Position numbers and translations under genes: made by a program
NCBI GenBank assembly: GCA_049578545.1
Contig: JBAUMF010000027.1
Span: 157,262-221,261, forward strand
DNA from: DASQBT01 sp049578545
Lineage (GTDB): Bacteria; Pseudomonadota; Gammaproteobacteria; Burkholderiales; Thiobacillaceae
Length of the DNA stretch: 64,000 bases
Direction of reading: 5' to 3'
In this document: in pieces, positions 56,498-64,000 of the stretch
Numbering within the stretch: the stretch's first letter is position 1
Layout: each line of letters begins with the position of its first letter
The notes under the pieces: generated by a model
The model's database searches: none
The model's input: the letters and a program-made list of their open reading frames with translations, nothing else
Told to the model about the DNA's origin: nothing

Positions 56498-57301
56498 ATG
56501 GCCGATAACGCCAAAATGAGCCAGGTCTCACCCCAGGAAATAATGATTTCCGTGGTAGCTGGATTGTTCGCTCCGCTGATTGCCATTTTTCTTATCATTC
56601 AGTTGATTTCCGGGATTCAGGGAAGACAAATCGATGCAGAAACGCCTGAGCAGGCGGCCAAAGTGGTGGAAAACAATATCAAGCCCTTCGCCAGCCTGGA
56701 AGTGGTTGATGCCAACGCACCCAAAGTTGAAAAAACCGGACAGGAAGTTTACGAAGCTGTTTGTACAGCGTGTCATAGCAGCGGCGCGCTGGGCGCACCC
56801 AAATATCAGAACAAGGCAGACTGGGGACCCCGGATTGCCCAAGGCCTGGACACTCTGACCAAACACGCGCTGGAAGGCTTCAAGCAGATGCCGGCGCGGG
56901 GTGGCAACCCTGATCTTTCAGATACAGAGGTAACACGTGCCATTGTTTATATGGCCAATGCATCGGGCGCAAAATTCAAGGAGCCCGCTGCTCCCGCACC
57001 TGCGCCGGTTGCTGTCGCTGCTGCTGCAGCCGCTCCGGCGGCGCCTGATGCCACAGAACTGGCGAAGGGCAAAAAGGTGTATGAGGCCACCTGCAAGGCC
57101 TGTCATGAAGGGGGGGTGGCCGGCGCGCCGAAGTTTGGCGACAAGCTGGCTTGGGCGCCCCGCATCAAGACGGGATTTGAGGTGCTCTACACCAGTGCCG
57201 TTAAGGGCAAGAACGCAATGCCCGCCAAGGGCGGCAACGCCAGTCTGACGTACGCGGACGTAAAAGCTGCGGTTGACTACATGGTGAGCAAAGCCAAGTA
57301 G
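56498..57301 (+). CDS. Di-haem cytochrome c5-like, membrane-anchored
   Basis: The 267-residue protein has an N-terminal membrane anchor (IMISVVAGLFAPLIAIFLII, about 16-35). Two tandem c5-type domains follow, each with CxxCH: VCTACHSSGALGAPK (about 88) and TCKACHEGGVAGAPK (about 198). Each is followed by the matching PARGGN / PAKGGN segment with the axial Met. An Ala/Pro-rich linker joins them. The repeated domain suggests internal duplication. It would be a periplasm-facing electron carrier. It shares a direction and a 2-base gap with the next gene. Confidence 0.93.
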   Translation: MADNAKMSQVSPQEIMISVVAGLFAPLIAIFLIIQLISGIQGRQIDAETPEQAAKVVENNIKPFASLEVVDANAPKVEKTGQEVYEAVCTACHSSGALGAPKYQNKADWGPRIAQGLDTLTKHALEGFKQMPARGGNPDLSDTEVTRAIVYMANASGAKFKEPAAPAPAPVAVAAAAAAPAAPDATELAKGKKVYEATCKACHEGGVAGAPKFGDKLAWAPRIKTGFEVLYTSAVKGKNAMPAKGGNASLTYADVKAAVDYMVSKAK

Positions 57302-57303
57302 AG

Positions 57304-58137
57304 ATGGAACTGGTTTGTCCACACTGTGGCAGCGATAAGGTTCGAGGTTCCTCCCCACACGCCAGTGATGGTCTGGGTAAATTGCTGTTCGCCAAATCCA
57401 TGCGCTGTCAAAAGTGCCGCCATCGCTTTTGGGTTAGAAGTTACGCCAAGCCAGCAGTGCTGGCCTTTTTGATAGTGGGCGGGCTGGGCATGTTGGTCGG
57501 GCAGATGCCTGGCAGGCCGGGTGGATCGGCAACTGATGGATTGTCTCCTCAGGACGCCGTCTATCAGCGGGCCAAGGCGGGCGATGCTCAGGCCGAGCTG
57601 GAAATGGGCCTGCGCTATGCCGAGGGTGATGGCTTCATCAAGAATCCCAAGGAAGCGGCAATCTGGCTAGCCAGAGCCGCTAAACATGGTTCTGTGGAAG
57701 CACAATATCGATTAGGTTTGGCGCTGCTTGAGGGGCGCGGTGTGGTGCAGGATTTTCAGGCGGCCTTTGCCTGGATCGACAAGGCCGCGAACAGAGGCTA
57801 TGCCCCTGCACAGTATTCCCTTGGCGATTTGTATCGGTTTGGCACGGGCGTGGAGATGGACAAGGCCAAGGCCTATCTCTGGTTCAACCTGGCAGCGGCA
57901 CAGGGTGTCGAAGATGCCGCCAAGGCGCGCGACAGTGTTGCCTACCAGCTCAAGCCGGATCAACTGAAAGCCATGCAGGACGAGGCGCGCCAGTTGTCCC
58001 AGCAACAGGCGGAAATGCCGGAAGAGAAGAAGATCAACATGAAGATGACCATTGCCTTGCCTGATAAGCCCGCGCAAACGGAGAAGGCTTCCAAGGCATT
58101 GTCCACCAAAGCCAAGGCGGCTGAACTTCCCCACTGA
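57304..58137 (+). CDS. Zinc-ribbon, membrane helix and Sel1-repeat protein
   Basis: The 277-residue product has three parts. An N-terminal zinc ribbon has MELVCPHCGSDKV and MRCQKCRHRFW (CxxC pairs). A membrane helix lies at about 48-65 (AVLAFLIVGGLGMLVG). The last part is a set of Sel1-like repeats (about 80-210): AELEMGLRYAEGDGF, AQYRLGLALLEGRGV and AQYSLGDLYRFGTGV. Sel1 proteins often scaffold protein complexes. The gene starts 2 bases after the cytochrome stop, which suggests a common transcript. Confidence 0.88.
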   Translation: MELVCPHCGSDKVRGSSPHASDGLGKLLFAKSMRCQKCRHRFWVRSYAKPAVLAFLIVGGLGMLVGQMPGRPGGSATDGLSPQDAVYQRAKAGDAQAELEMGLRYAEGDGFIKNPKEAAIWLARAAKHGSVEAQYRLGLALLEGRGVVQDFQAAFAWIDKAANRGYAPAQYSLGDLYRFGTGVEMDKAKAYLWFNLAAAQGVEDAAKARDSVAYQLKPDQLKAMQDEARQLSQQQAEMPEEKKINMKMTIALPDKPAQTEKASKALSTKAKAAELPH

Positions 58138-58138
58138 T

Positions 58139-60121
58139 TCAAGCATCCGCCAGCATCGATCTGAGCATGGCCAGTCGCGCCTTGCCATTCTGCCTGGTTG
58201 CCTGATCGTCGAGTTTATCGGGGTGGCGGATGTCATCGCCCATCTCATCAATGAACCGGCTGGGTTCGGAGGCAAGCCATTCCTTACCGCGTTTGCGCCG
58301 TTCACAATGCGATAGCGTCAGACTCTTTCGCGCTCGGGTAATGCCGACATACATCAGCCTGCGTTCCTCTTCCAGACGGTCTTCCTGCACGGCCTCGCGG
58401 TGTGGAAGAATGCCTTCTTCCAGGCCAACCAGAAAAACATGATCGAATTCGAGGCCCTTGGCGGCATGTAAAGTGGAAAGCTTGACGGCATCTACATCGC
58501 CATCATCCGGCTCATCCAGCAGGGTAATGAGTGCCACAGTCTGGGTCAGTTCCAGCAAATTGTTGCCATTTTCCTGCGCCCGGTTTCTTAGCCAGTCGAT
58601 GAAGTCACGTACGTTGTTCCACTTGCTCTCGGCACTGCGCGGCTCTTCTGTGTCGTATAAATGGGTCTCATAACCAATTGCCGCCATCAGGTCATCCAGT
58701 ACCTGCGGGGCGGGCTCTCGCGTGGCCCGATGACTGATCCGGTTGATGAATTCCGTAAACTCATTCAACGATTCCAATTGACGAGATCCCAGAGCTTGGG
58801 TGAGTGCGACCGAATACACGGCTTCAAATAGCGAGGCGTGATTCTTTGCCGCGATCTCCCCGAGCTTTTGCAGAGTAGTCGCGCCTACGCCACGTTTGGG
58901 GGTCGTGATGGCGCGAATGAAAGCGGGATCGTCATCCTGATTCGCGATCAATCTCAGCCAGGCGGTGATGTCCTTGATTTCTGCTTTGTCAAAAAACGAT
59001 TGCCCGCCGGATAATCGATAGGGGATTTTTTCGTTGCGCAGGGCCTGCTCAAAAATACGGGCCTGGTGATTGCCACGATACAGTACTGCGTAATCACGGT
59101 AGCGCGTGCGATGCTGGAACCTGTGATTCACCAGCCGAATCACGATGGATTCTGCCTCGGCCGCATCATCTCTGGCCGCCACTACCTGGATGGCGTCGCC
59201 GATACCCAGTTCGCTCCAAAGCTTTTTCTCAAACAGCTTGGGATTGTTGGAGATCAGCGCATTGGCAGCCTTAAGAATGCGCACCGTGGAGCGGTAGTTC
59301 TGCTCCAGCTTGATAACTTTCAGATGGGGATAATCTTCTGTCAGCGCCTGAAGATTGTCGGCAGAAGCACCACGCCAGCCGTAGATCGATTGATCGTCAT
59401 CACCCACAGCCGTGAATGCGGCTCGCGGACCGGTGATGAGTTTGAGGACTTGATATTGCGCCGCATTGGTGTCCTGATATTCGTCCACCAGCACATGGCG
59501 CATGCGGTTTTGCCATTTGTCCCGGACTTCAGTATGGGTTTCAAGCAAGGCCGCGGGCAGGCGAATCAGATCGTCGAAGTCAACTGCCTGGTAGGCAGAC
59601 AGGGCCGCGGCATAACGGTCATAAAGTCTGGCCCAGGCAATATCGGTATCATTTTCCGCTGATGCGAGTGCCTGGTCAGGGGAGCGCAGACCGTTTTTCC
59701 ATTGGGATATGCGGCTAGCCGACAGGCGGATGGTTTTGCGATCCGTGGTTTGTAGGATTTCGGCGAGTATGCCTTGTGCATCCGCGCTGTCGAGAATGGA
59801 GAAACCGGGCTTGAGTCCAGCCAGTTCCGCGTCTTCCCGTAGCAGGCGCAATCCCAGAGAGTGAAAGGTGGTAACGATCAGGCCTTTGCCGCTGCGGCCC
59901 TCCAGCAAATTGCCCGCCCGCTTCTGCATTTCGCGGGCCGCCTTGTTGGTAAACGTGATGGCGGCGATGGAACCGGCTTTGTAGCCACACTCGCGTATCA
60001 ACCAGGCGATCTTGTGGATGATAACCCGGGTTTTGCCTGAACCCGCACCTGCCAGCACCAGCAGTGGACCATCGAGGTATTTCGCGGCTTCGCGCTGGGA
60101 CGGGTTCAGTTGGGACAACAT
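58139..60121 (-). CDS. rep: ATP-dependent DNA helicase Rep
   Basis: The 660-residue SF1A helicase has GAGSGKTRVI (motif I), AITFTNKAAREM (Ia), VDEYQDTN (motif II), GDDDQSIYGWRGA (III), LEQNYRSTVRIL (IV), LSTLHAAKGLEFDHVFLVGLEEG (V) and EEERRLMYVGITRARKSL (VI). Length and MLSQLNPSQREA start match Rep better than UvrD. It unwinds DNA 3' to 5' to restart or clear forks. It ends 1 base from the end of the convergent Sel1 gene, leaving no room for a separate terminator. Confidence 0.94.
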   Translation of the reverse strand: MLSQLNPSQREAAKYLDGPLLVLAGAGSGKTRVIIHKIAWLIRECGYKAGSIAAITFTNKAAREMQKRAGNLLEGRSGKGLIVTTFHSLGLRLLREDAELAGLKPGFSILDSADAQGILAEILQTTDRKTIRLSASRISQWKNGLRSPDQALASAENDTDIAWARLYDRYAAALSAYQAVDFDDLIRLPAALLETHTEVRDKWQNRMRHVLVDEYQDTNAAQYQVLKLITGPRAAFTAVGDDDQSIYGWRGASADNLQALTEDYPHLKVIKLEQNYRSTVRILKAANALISNNPKLFEKKLWSELGIGDAIQVVAARDDAAEAESIVIRLVNHRFQHRTRYRDYAVLYRGNHQARIFEQALRNEKIPYRLSGGQSFFDKAEIKDITAWLRLIANQDDDPAFIRAITTPKRGVGATTLQKLGEIAAKNHASLFEAVYSVALTQALGSRQLESLNEFTEFINRISHRATREPAPQVLDDLMAAIGYETHLYDTEEPRSAESKWNNVRDFIDWLRNRAQENGNNLLELTQTVALITLLDEPDDGDVDAVKLSTLHAAKGLEFDHVFLVGLEEGILPHREAVQEDRLEEERRLMYVGITRARKSLTLSHCERRKRGKEWLASEPSRFIDEMGDDIRHPDKLDDQATRQNGKARLAMLRSMLADA

Positions 60122-60318
60122 GAAATGCCTTCAAAAACCTGCTGCGCAGTCAAGTGGCCGCGTTGCGCGGTGCTCGGAATCCTTATGTATACCGGCATAC
60201 ACTTAGCTTCTGTCGGCCGTGCGGTTTGCCCTTCAAACGCTCGCCGCGGTTTTCGCAGGTATTAGATCCAGTAACAGGCTGGGATTGTATCATTGGGAAA
60301 ACGCGATTTCTTGATGCC

Positions 60319-61131
60319 ATGACGACATATGTAATTGGTGATGTGCAGGGCTGCTACACGCCTCTGCGGCAGTTGCTGGACAAGGTGGAATTCGATCCAG
60401 GCCCCGACCGCCTTTGGCTGGTTGGCGATCTGGTGAACCGCGGGCCGGAATCGCTTCAGGTGTTGCGGTATGTGCATGACCTTGAGGACGTTGCGGTTAC
60501 GGTGCTGGGCAACCACGATCTGCACCTGCTTGGCGTGTGGGCTGGACATCGCAGGACGCACGAGTCGGATACCCTGTATGACATTCTCGACGCGCCGGAT
60601 TGCGACGTGCTCATGCACTGGCTCAGATTTCGTCCCGTGGCGCATTACGAACATGGGGTGCTAATGACCCACGCTGGAACCTGGCCCGGCTGGACGCTGG
60701 AACAGACGCTTGGCCGTGCCCGTGAACTGGAACAGGCGTTAAGGGGCGATGATTACCCTGCGCTGTTTGAACGCCTCTATGGCAGTGTGCCAGACATATG
60801 GAACGATGACCTGACTGGGGCGGATCGTTTGCGGGTGATCACCAACGTGTTTACCCGGATGCGATTTTGCACAGCAGAGGGGGCCATGGAGTTTCATCAC
60901 AAGGGCCGCATCGGCACCCCGCCTCCCCACCTGATGCCCTGGTTTGATGTGCCGGGACGCAAGACGGCCGGCATACCCATCGTGTTTGGCCACTGGTCGG
61001 CATTAGGCCTGTTGTTGCGTGCCGATATTTTGGCACTGGACACAGGCTGTCTGTGGGGTGGGCAGCTTACTGCACTGCGTCTTGAGGATCGGCAGCCCGT
61101 TCAGGTGACCTGTCCATCAGTGACACGCTAG
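60319..61131 (+). CDS. apaH: Diadenosine tetraphosphatase ApaH
   Basis: 270 residues from ATG 60319 (MTTYVIGDVQGCY). It has the phosphoesterase motifs GDVQGC, GDLVNRGP and LGNHDLHLLG, and C-terminal VFGHWSALGLL with PGRKTAGIP. ApaH splits Ap4A into two ADP. The stop codon TAG at 61129-61131 directly abuts the mobile element: the target CTAG supplies the stop. Confidence 0.94.
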   Translation: MTTYVIGDVQGCYTPLRQLLDKVEFDPGPDRLWLVGDLVNRGPESLQVLRYVHDLEDVAVTVLGNHDLHLLGVWAGHRRTHESDTLYDILDAPDCDVLMHWLRFRPVAHYEHGVLMTHAGTWPGWTLEQTLGRARELEQALRGDDYPALFERLYGSVPDIWNDDLTGADRLRVITNVFTRMRFCTAEGAMEFHHKGRIGTPPPHLMPWFDVPGRKTAGIPIVFGHWSALGLLLRADILALDTGCLWGGQLTALRLEDRQPVQVTCPSVTR

Positions 61132-61556
61132 GGAACCTCTGAACAAGTCGCACATGGCCGCGCTGGGCGTATTCATTTTGCGAAGCCAAGCGGTGCGACA
61201 AAGCAGACCGCCTGCCCACTCACTGCCCTCCGGGTTTGCGCGAAAACGAGCCCGCGCAAGCAGCGCCTCGGGGCCAGTTTCGAACGAGTGGCCAACATGC
61301 CCATCTGCGTCGTTGCGCTCCAAGGCATCGTAGTTTCAACTATGACCGTCGTCGCGAGGGCACACTGTTGCGTCGCCCAGCTGTCACAATGGGGATCGGG
61401 CAGCGAAGGGGATGCCGGACGCCCGCATATCGTGCCCGACGTCCCGCTCCGGGGTCGCATCGCCAAAGGGGCCCTGCCTCGGCCGTGCGCGGGCGTCCCG
61501 CATTTGGGCAAATTTGTTGTCCAACGCGGTTCATGGAGGATTTGTTCAGAGGTTCC
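61132..61556. mobile_element. MITE-like element between apaH and olsA
   Basis: The 425-bp element has inverted ends. The left end is GGAACCTCTGAACAAGTC and the right end read in reverse is GGAACCTCTGAACAAATC, with similarity extending to about 35 bases (ACATGGCCGCGCTGG vs CCATGAACCGCGTTGG). No transposase is present. The left flank is CTAG and the right TTAA, both fitting a YTAR-type target as used by the IS5 superfamily (inference). The right end forms the last codons of olsA. Confidence 0.75.
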
Positions 61557-62322
61557 TTAACATCCTAGCCACCTCGGTTTGCGCTGCCAGGGCAAGGCTG
61601 CGGCGATCAGATCCTTTTTGAGCATTGCCGAACTCAAGATGGGCATGAATCGCAGGTTCGCCTGCAATGCGCCAGAGCGATTCGGCAAAACTCATCTGGT
61701 CGATGTAGTTCGCGCTATCACAGCGGCGGCCATCCGGGTAACGATAACTGAGTGCAGCAGGGACGACAGGGAGCGCCAGATCAACCGCGGGTTGCAGCAG
61801 CGACGGCATGAAGCGGCGAACTTGCCGTCCGTCTGAAGTCGTCCCTTCCGGGAAAAGTGCAACCAGGCCGCCTTGTTCGAGGATGGAACGCATCTCCCGA
61901 TTGATCCGAACAGTGTCCCCTCGCTTTGCACGTTCGATGAACAGGGTGCCGGATTTCCATGCCAGCCAGCCTGCGACTGGCCAGCGCCGAACTTCGGCTT
62001 TGGAAACGAAATGCACGCGACGGGCGGCATGGATGACGAAGATATCGAGCCAGGAAATATGGTTGGCCACCAGCAGGGCATGATCGATCTGTCGGGTGGG
62101 TGGTGCAACAGACAGGCGTATGCCGAGAATATGCAGCAGCCTGGCAGACCATCTGGAAATGGTAAGGTCCCATTGGGATGCGTTTTGCCAGTTTGAAACG
62201 GTCAACACCAATACCACGCCCCATCCTGCATGTATGACCAGGCGCAGAAGTCGGTAGGCGCGGCGGAAATGGGCACGGAAAGACATGCCCGATTGTAGCT
62301 GCATGCCCATGTGCAGGGGCAT
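61546..62322 (-). CDS. olsA: 1-acyl-glycerol-3-phosphate-type acyltransferase (OlsA-like)
   Basis: A PlsC-family acyltransferase of about 258 residues. It has NHISWLD (HxxxxD, about 90), SGTLFIERAKRGDT, and ALFPEGTTSDG. A hydrophobic N-terminal segment (about 25-50) anchors it in the membrane. The partner gene olsB lies 20 bases upstream, so acylation of lyso-ornithine lipid is the likely role; lysophosphatidic acid is the alternative. The start may be 62322 or 62286. Its last three codons and TGA stop (AGG AAC CTC TGA) are the terminal repeat of the adjacent element, so the native C-terminus has been replaced. Confidence 0.82.
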   Translation of the reverse strand: MPLHMGMQLQSGMSFRAHFRRAYRLLRLVIHAGWGVVLVLTVSNWQNASQWDLTISRWSARLLHILGIRLSVAPPTRQIDHALLVANHISWLDIFVIHAARRVHFVSKAEVRRWPVAGWLAWKSGTLFIERAKRGDTVRINREMRSILEQGGLVALFPEGTTSDGRQVRRFMPSLLQPAVDLALPVVPAALSYRYPDGRRCDSANYIDQMSFAESLWRIAGEPAIHAHLEFGNAQKGSDRRSLALAAQTEVARMLRNL

Positions 62323-62342
62323 GCAGCGAGGCAGTTTATCCT

Positions 62343-63095
62343 TCAGACTGGCAGCAGGCGCCGCGCGTAAGCCGTGTTCAACCGTTCCATGGGCAACATC
62401 ATCAACAAGTCGGCGGTATTGAAATCGGGATCCCAGGAGGGTTCGCCACAGACCCAGGCGCCCAATCGCACATAAGCCTTTATGAGCGGAGGAGGCAGCG
62501 CGTCGACACTTGTAGTGAGTGATTCAAGCGGCAAGCGATTACGTGGGCGGGCACGCCAATCGATCGGGCTCAGGAATTTCTCAATCAGCTTTTCGTACAC
62601 CTTGGCGGCGACATAGCCACCATCCGCCATGGTAACGCTGGCGCAGCCGATGATGTGGTCATAGCCATGATGGATCATGTAATCGGCAAGGCCGTTCCAC
62701 AGCAAGGCAATCACCGCGCCCGAACGATAATCGGGGTGTACGCAGGATCGTCCGAGTTCGGCCATGCGCGGACGCAATTGATGGAAGCGAACAAGGTCAA
62801 ATTCCTGCTCCGAGTAATAGCCGCCCGCCTTCTTGGCCTGGGATGGAGAGAGGATGCGATAGGTCCCCACGACGTCACGGCTTTCCCTGTCCCGCACGAT
62901 CAGGTGATCGCAGAAGGCATCGAAGGCATCAATGTCGAGGCCAAGATGGGCCGATGGAAGGCGAGCACCCATTTCATCGGCGAATACGTGGTAGCGAAGC
63001 TGCTGGGCTTCAGCCACCTCAACATCGTCAAGCGCCAGGCCCACCCAAAACCGGCTGCGGGTTTGTTGCTGTATTCGTGCGGTTGCTTCGTGCAT
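62343..63095 (-). CDS. olsB: Ornithine-acyl-ACP N-acyltransferase (OlsB-like GNAT)
   Basis: 250 residues from ATG 63095 (AGGGAA upstream). It has the OlsB/hemolysin-like GNAT pattern: QQLRYHVFADEMGA, FDAFCDHLIVRD, GTYRILSP, MAELGRSCVHPDYRSGAVI and IGCASVTMADGG. OlsB attaches a 3-hydroxy fatty acid to ornithine, making lyso-ornithine lipid, the substrate for OlsA. The two are adjacent and co-oriented, so an olsBA operon for ornithine lipids is likely. Confidence 0.85.
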   Translation of the reverse strand: MHEATARIQQQTRSRFWVGLALDDVEVAEAQQLRYHVFADEMGARLPSAHLGLDIDAFDAFCDHLIVRDRESRDVVGTYRILSPSQAKKAGGYYSEQEFDLVRFHQLRPRMAELGRSCVHPDYRSGAVIALLWNGLADYMIHHGYDHIIGCASVTMADGGYVAAKVYEKLIEKFLSPIDWRARPRNRLPLESLTTSVDALPPPLIKAYVRLGAWVCGEPSWDPDFNTADLLMMLPMERLNTAYARRLLPV

Positions 63096-63248
63096 CGGGT
63101 TTCCCTGTGGTTTCATCGCCACAAAGCCTAGCCAGCAGTGGTTAAGATCGCATGACGAGAATATGACCAGGCAGTTGCAATGCCGCCGTACCGCCTTGAA
63201 GCAACCGGCGGCGAGCAATTTGATGCAGACCTAGGCAGTCAATCCGGT

Positions 63249-63581
63249 CTAGGCGTTGCCGTCATCGGGAAAGAGAGTGGCGAAAGGCAAGGACCGGCTG
63301 CCCCTGCGGCGGTCTTCCCGGATTCTCAATTTATTTGCCCAAGCAAAATCCAAGACATAACTGTAAGCAATAGGGTCCGATTTCTCCAGGCCGCGTGCAA
63401 CTACGAGGCATTTTTCATCCTTGATGATGCATGGTTGGACACTGGGTGAATAGTGCAGGCGGTTTGACTGGTCCAGGCGCGCGAGTGTTGAGGAAATGCG
63501 CTCAATCCAGTCGCTAGGCCTGAATGGCGTACCGTTCGCCTGAATGCTTGAAATCACCAGGTAATTCGCAGAGTCGGACAT
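63249..63581 (-). CDS. DUF3579 family protein
   Basis: The 110-residue product from ATG 63581 (AAGGTG upstream) begins MSDSANYLVISSIQANG and continues TPFRPSDWIERISSTL, YSPSVQP, AYSYVLDFAWANKLRI. This is the DUF3579 pattern found mostly in betaproteobacteria; function unknown. It stands before the olsBA genes in the same direction, with a 150-base gap. Confidence 0.9.
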   Translation of the reverse strand: MSDSANYLVISSIQANGTPFRPSDWIERISSTLARLDQSNRLHYSPSVQPCIIKDEKCLVVARGLEKSDPIAYSYVLDFAWANKLRIREDRRRGSRSLPFATLFPDDGNA

Positions 63582-63677
63582 CTGAGCACCTTGTTTATTT
63601 TTTGCGGCCAGTCCGCTCAAGGTGTTGCGGCGGGTTTGGGCGGTTCTTTAGCGTGTTTTAAAGCGAATCAAAATAAA

Positions 63678-63704
63678 AATGGCCAGAGACGCCATCTGGC
63701 CATT
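63678..63704 (-). terminator. Rho-independent terminator
   Basis: AATGGCCAGA, a 7-base loop and TCTGGCCATT. An A-rich tract on the left gives a T run on the minus strand, so it likely ends transcription of the glycine-zipper gene. Confidence 0.8.
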
Positions 63705-63761
63705 GTTCTTGGGCCCTCCAGCTAACCTGGGCTGATTCCCGTTCGGCGCTTTCCTGGTGAA

Positions 63762-64000
63762 TCAGTGGGTAACCCGGGTCGTGCCCCCCCCAGACAGAAT
63801 GCGCACCCGATCACCAACGTGGAATTCTTCGTCTGCAGCTTGAGTAATTGCAATCATCCGCCCGGAATCGAGCCTTACCGTGATTTCCAGACCTTTCTGC
63901 CGCGTGACATCCTCTTCCGCCGCGGCACCCCCCAGGCCACCGAGCACGGCGCCGACGGTCGCCCCGACGATGCCGCCTTTGCCCCCGCCCACGTTGCTCC
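63762..64000 (-). CDS. Glycine-zipper (SlyB-like) protein, 3' part
   Basis: The frame is open to base 64000, so the start is outside the window. It has a glycine-zipper 2TM segment (GGIVGATVGAVLGGLGG) and then a small beta-rich C-terminal domain ending VGDRVRILSGGGTTRVTH. This matches SlyB/Pcp-type outer-membrane lipoproteins. Lipobox and start cannot be seen. Confidence 0.8.
   Translation of the reverse strand, partial: SNVGGGKGGIVGATVGAVLGGLGGAAAEEDVTRQKGLEITVRLDSGRMIAITQAADEEFHVGDRVRILSGGGTTRVTH

Noticed and set aside
61173..61568. Several overlapping frames in the MITE-like element
   Set aside because: They occur on both strands, share no family features and lie inside a 425-bp inverted-repeat element without transposase motifs.

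Overview
The window is a betaproteobacterial-type chromosome segment interrupted by one large accessory element. The backbone (1-21812 and 56341-64000) carries transketolase, GAPDH, PGK, pyruvate kinase and a Calvin-type class II aldolase as one co-oriented block. It also carries a dodecin, an ArgA with kinase and GNAT domains, a di-haem cytochrome c5-like protein, a DUF3579 protein and an OlsB/OlsA-like ornithine-lipid pair. Together these suggest an autotrophic or lithotrophic betaproteobacterium, possibly of the Nitrosomonadales; this is inference from gene content only.

Left backbone: ybeY (partial), corC, an OmpA-like lipoprotein with a tandem-repeat coil, dodecin, then fba-pyk-pgk-gap-tkt on the minus strand. 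These are followed by an inositol-phosphatase-like gene, a thioredoxin-fold gene, rsmE, argA, a GGDEF/EAL signalling protein, the ABC-F gene ybiT, a frameshifted ketopantoate-reductase-like gene, a LEA14-like lipoprotein, a fructosamine-kinase-like gene and a DUF971 gene.

Island (21813-56340): 46-bp direct repeats, identical to the 3' half of a tRNA-Arg(CCG) gene, bound about 34.5 kb of GC-rich DNA with different gene content. The intact tRNA lies at the right end beside a tyrosine integrase. A second integrase sits next to a 3' fragment of another tRNA (anticodon loop consistent with Asp), so the island looks composite. It has a relaxase, a MobC-like accessory protein, a structured oriT-like region and a VirD4-type coupling protein, but no type IV secretion channel, which fits an integrative mobilizable element. 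Cargo is dominated by conflict systems. They include a Fic protein with paired upstream inverted repeats, and an operon SNF2 helicase - type III-like methyltransferase - type III-like restriction helicase/nuclease - stub of a sacsin/HSP90-like ATPase - TrlF-like PHP/SMC ATPase. An AbiEi/AbiEii pair with a C-terminally extended toxin, an ArdC-like antirestriction protein, a GIY-YIG-like protein, a SprT-like protease and duplicated ankyrin-like genes are also present.

Right backbone: di-haem cytochrome c, a zinc-ribbon/Sel1 membrane protein, rep helicase, apaH, olsA, olsB, a DUF3579 protein and a partial glycine-zipper protein.

The most interesting points are the five-part defence operon with its truncated ATPase stub, and a small non-autonomous inverted-repeat element family whose termini form the 3' ends of at least two host genes (olsA and rsmE). 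Others are a duplicated hairpin-bearing repeat around the AbiE module, and a decayed duplicate of the coupling-protein/ankyrin junction. No rRNA genes or CRISPR arrays were seen.
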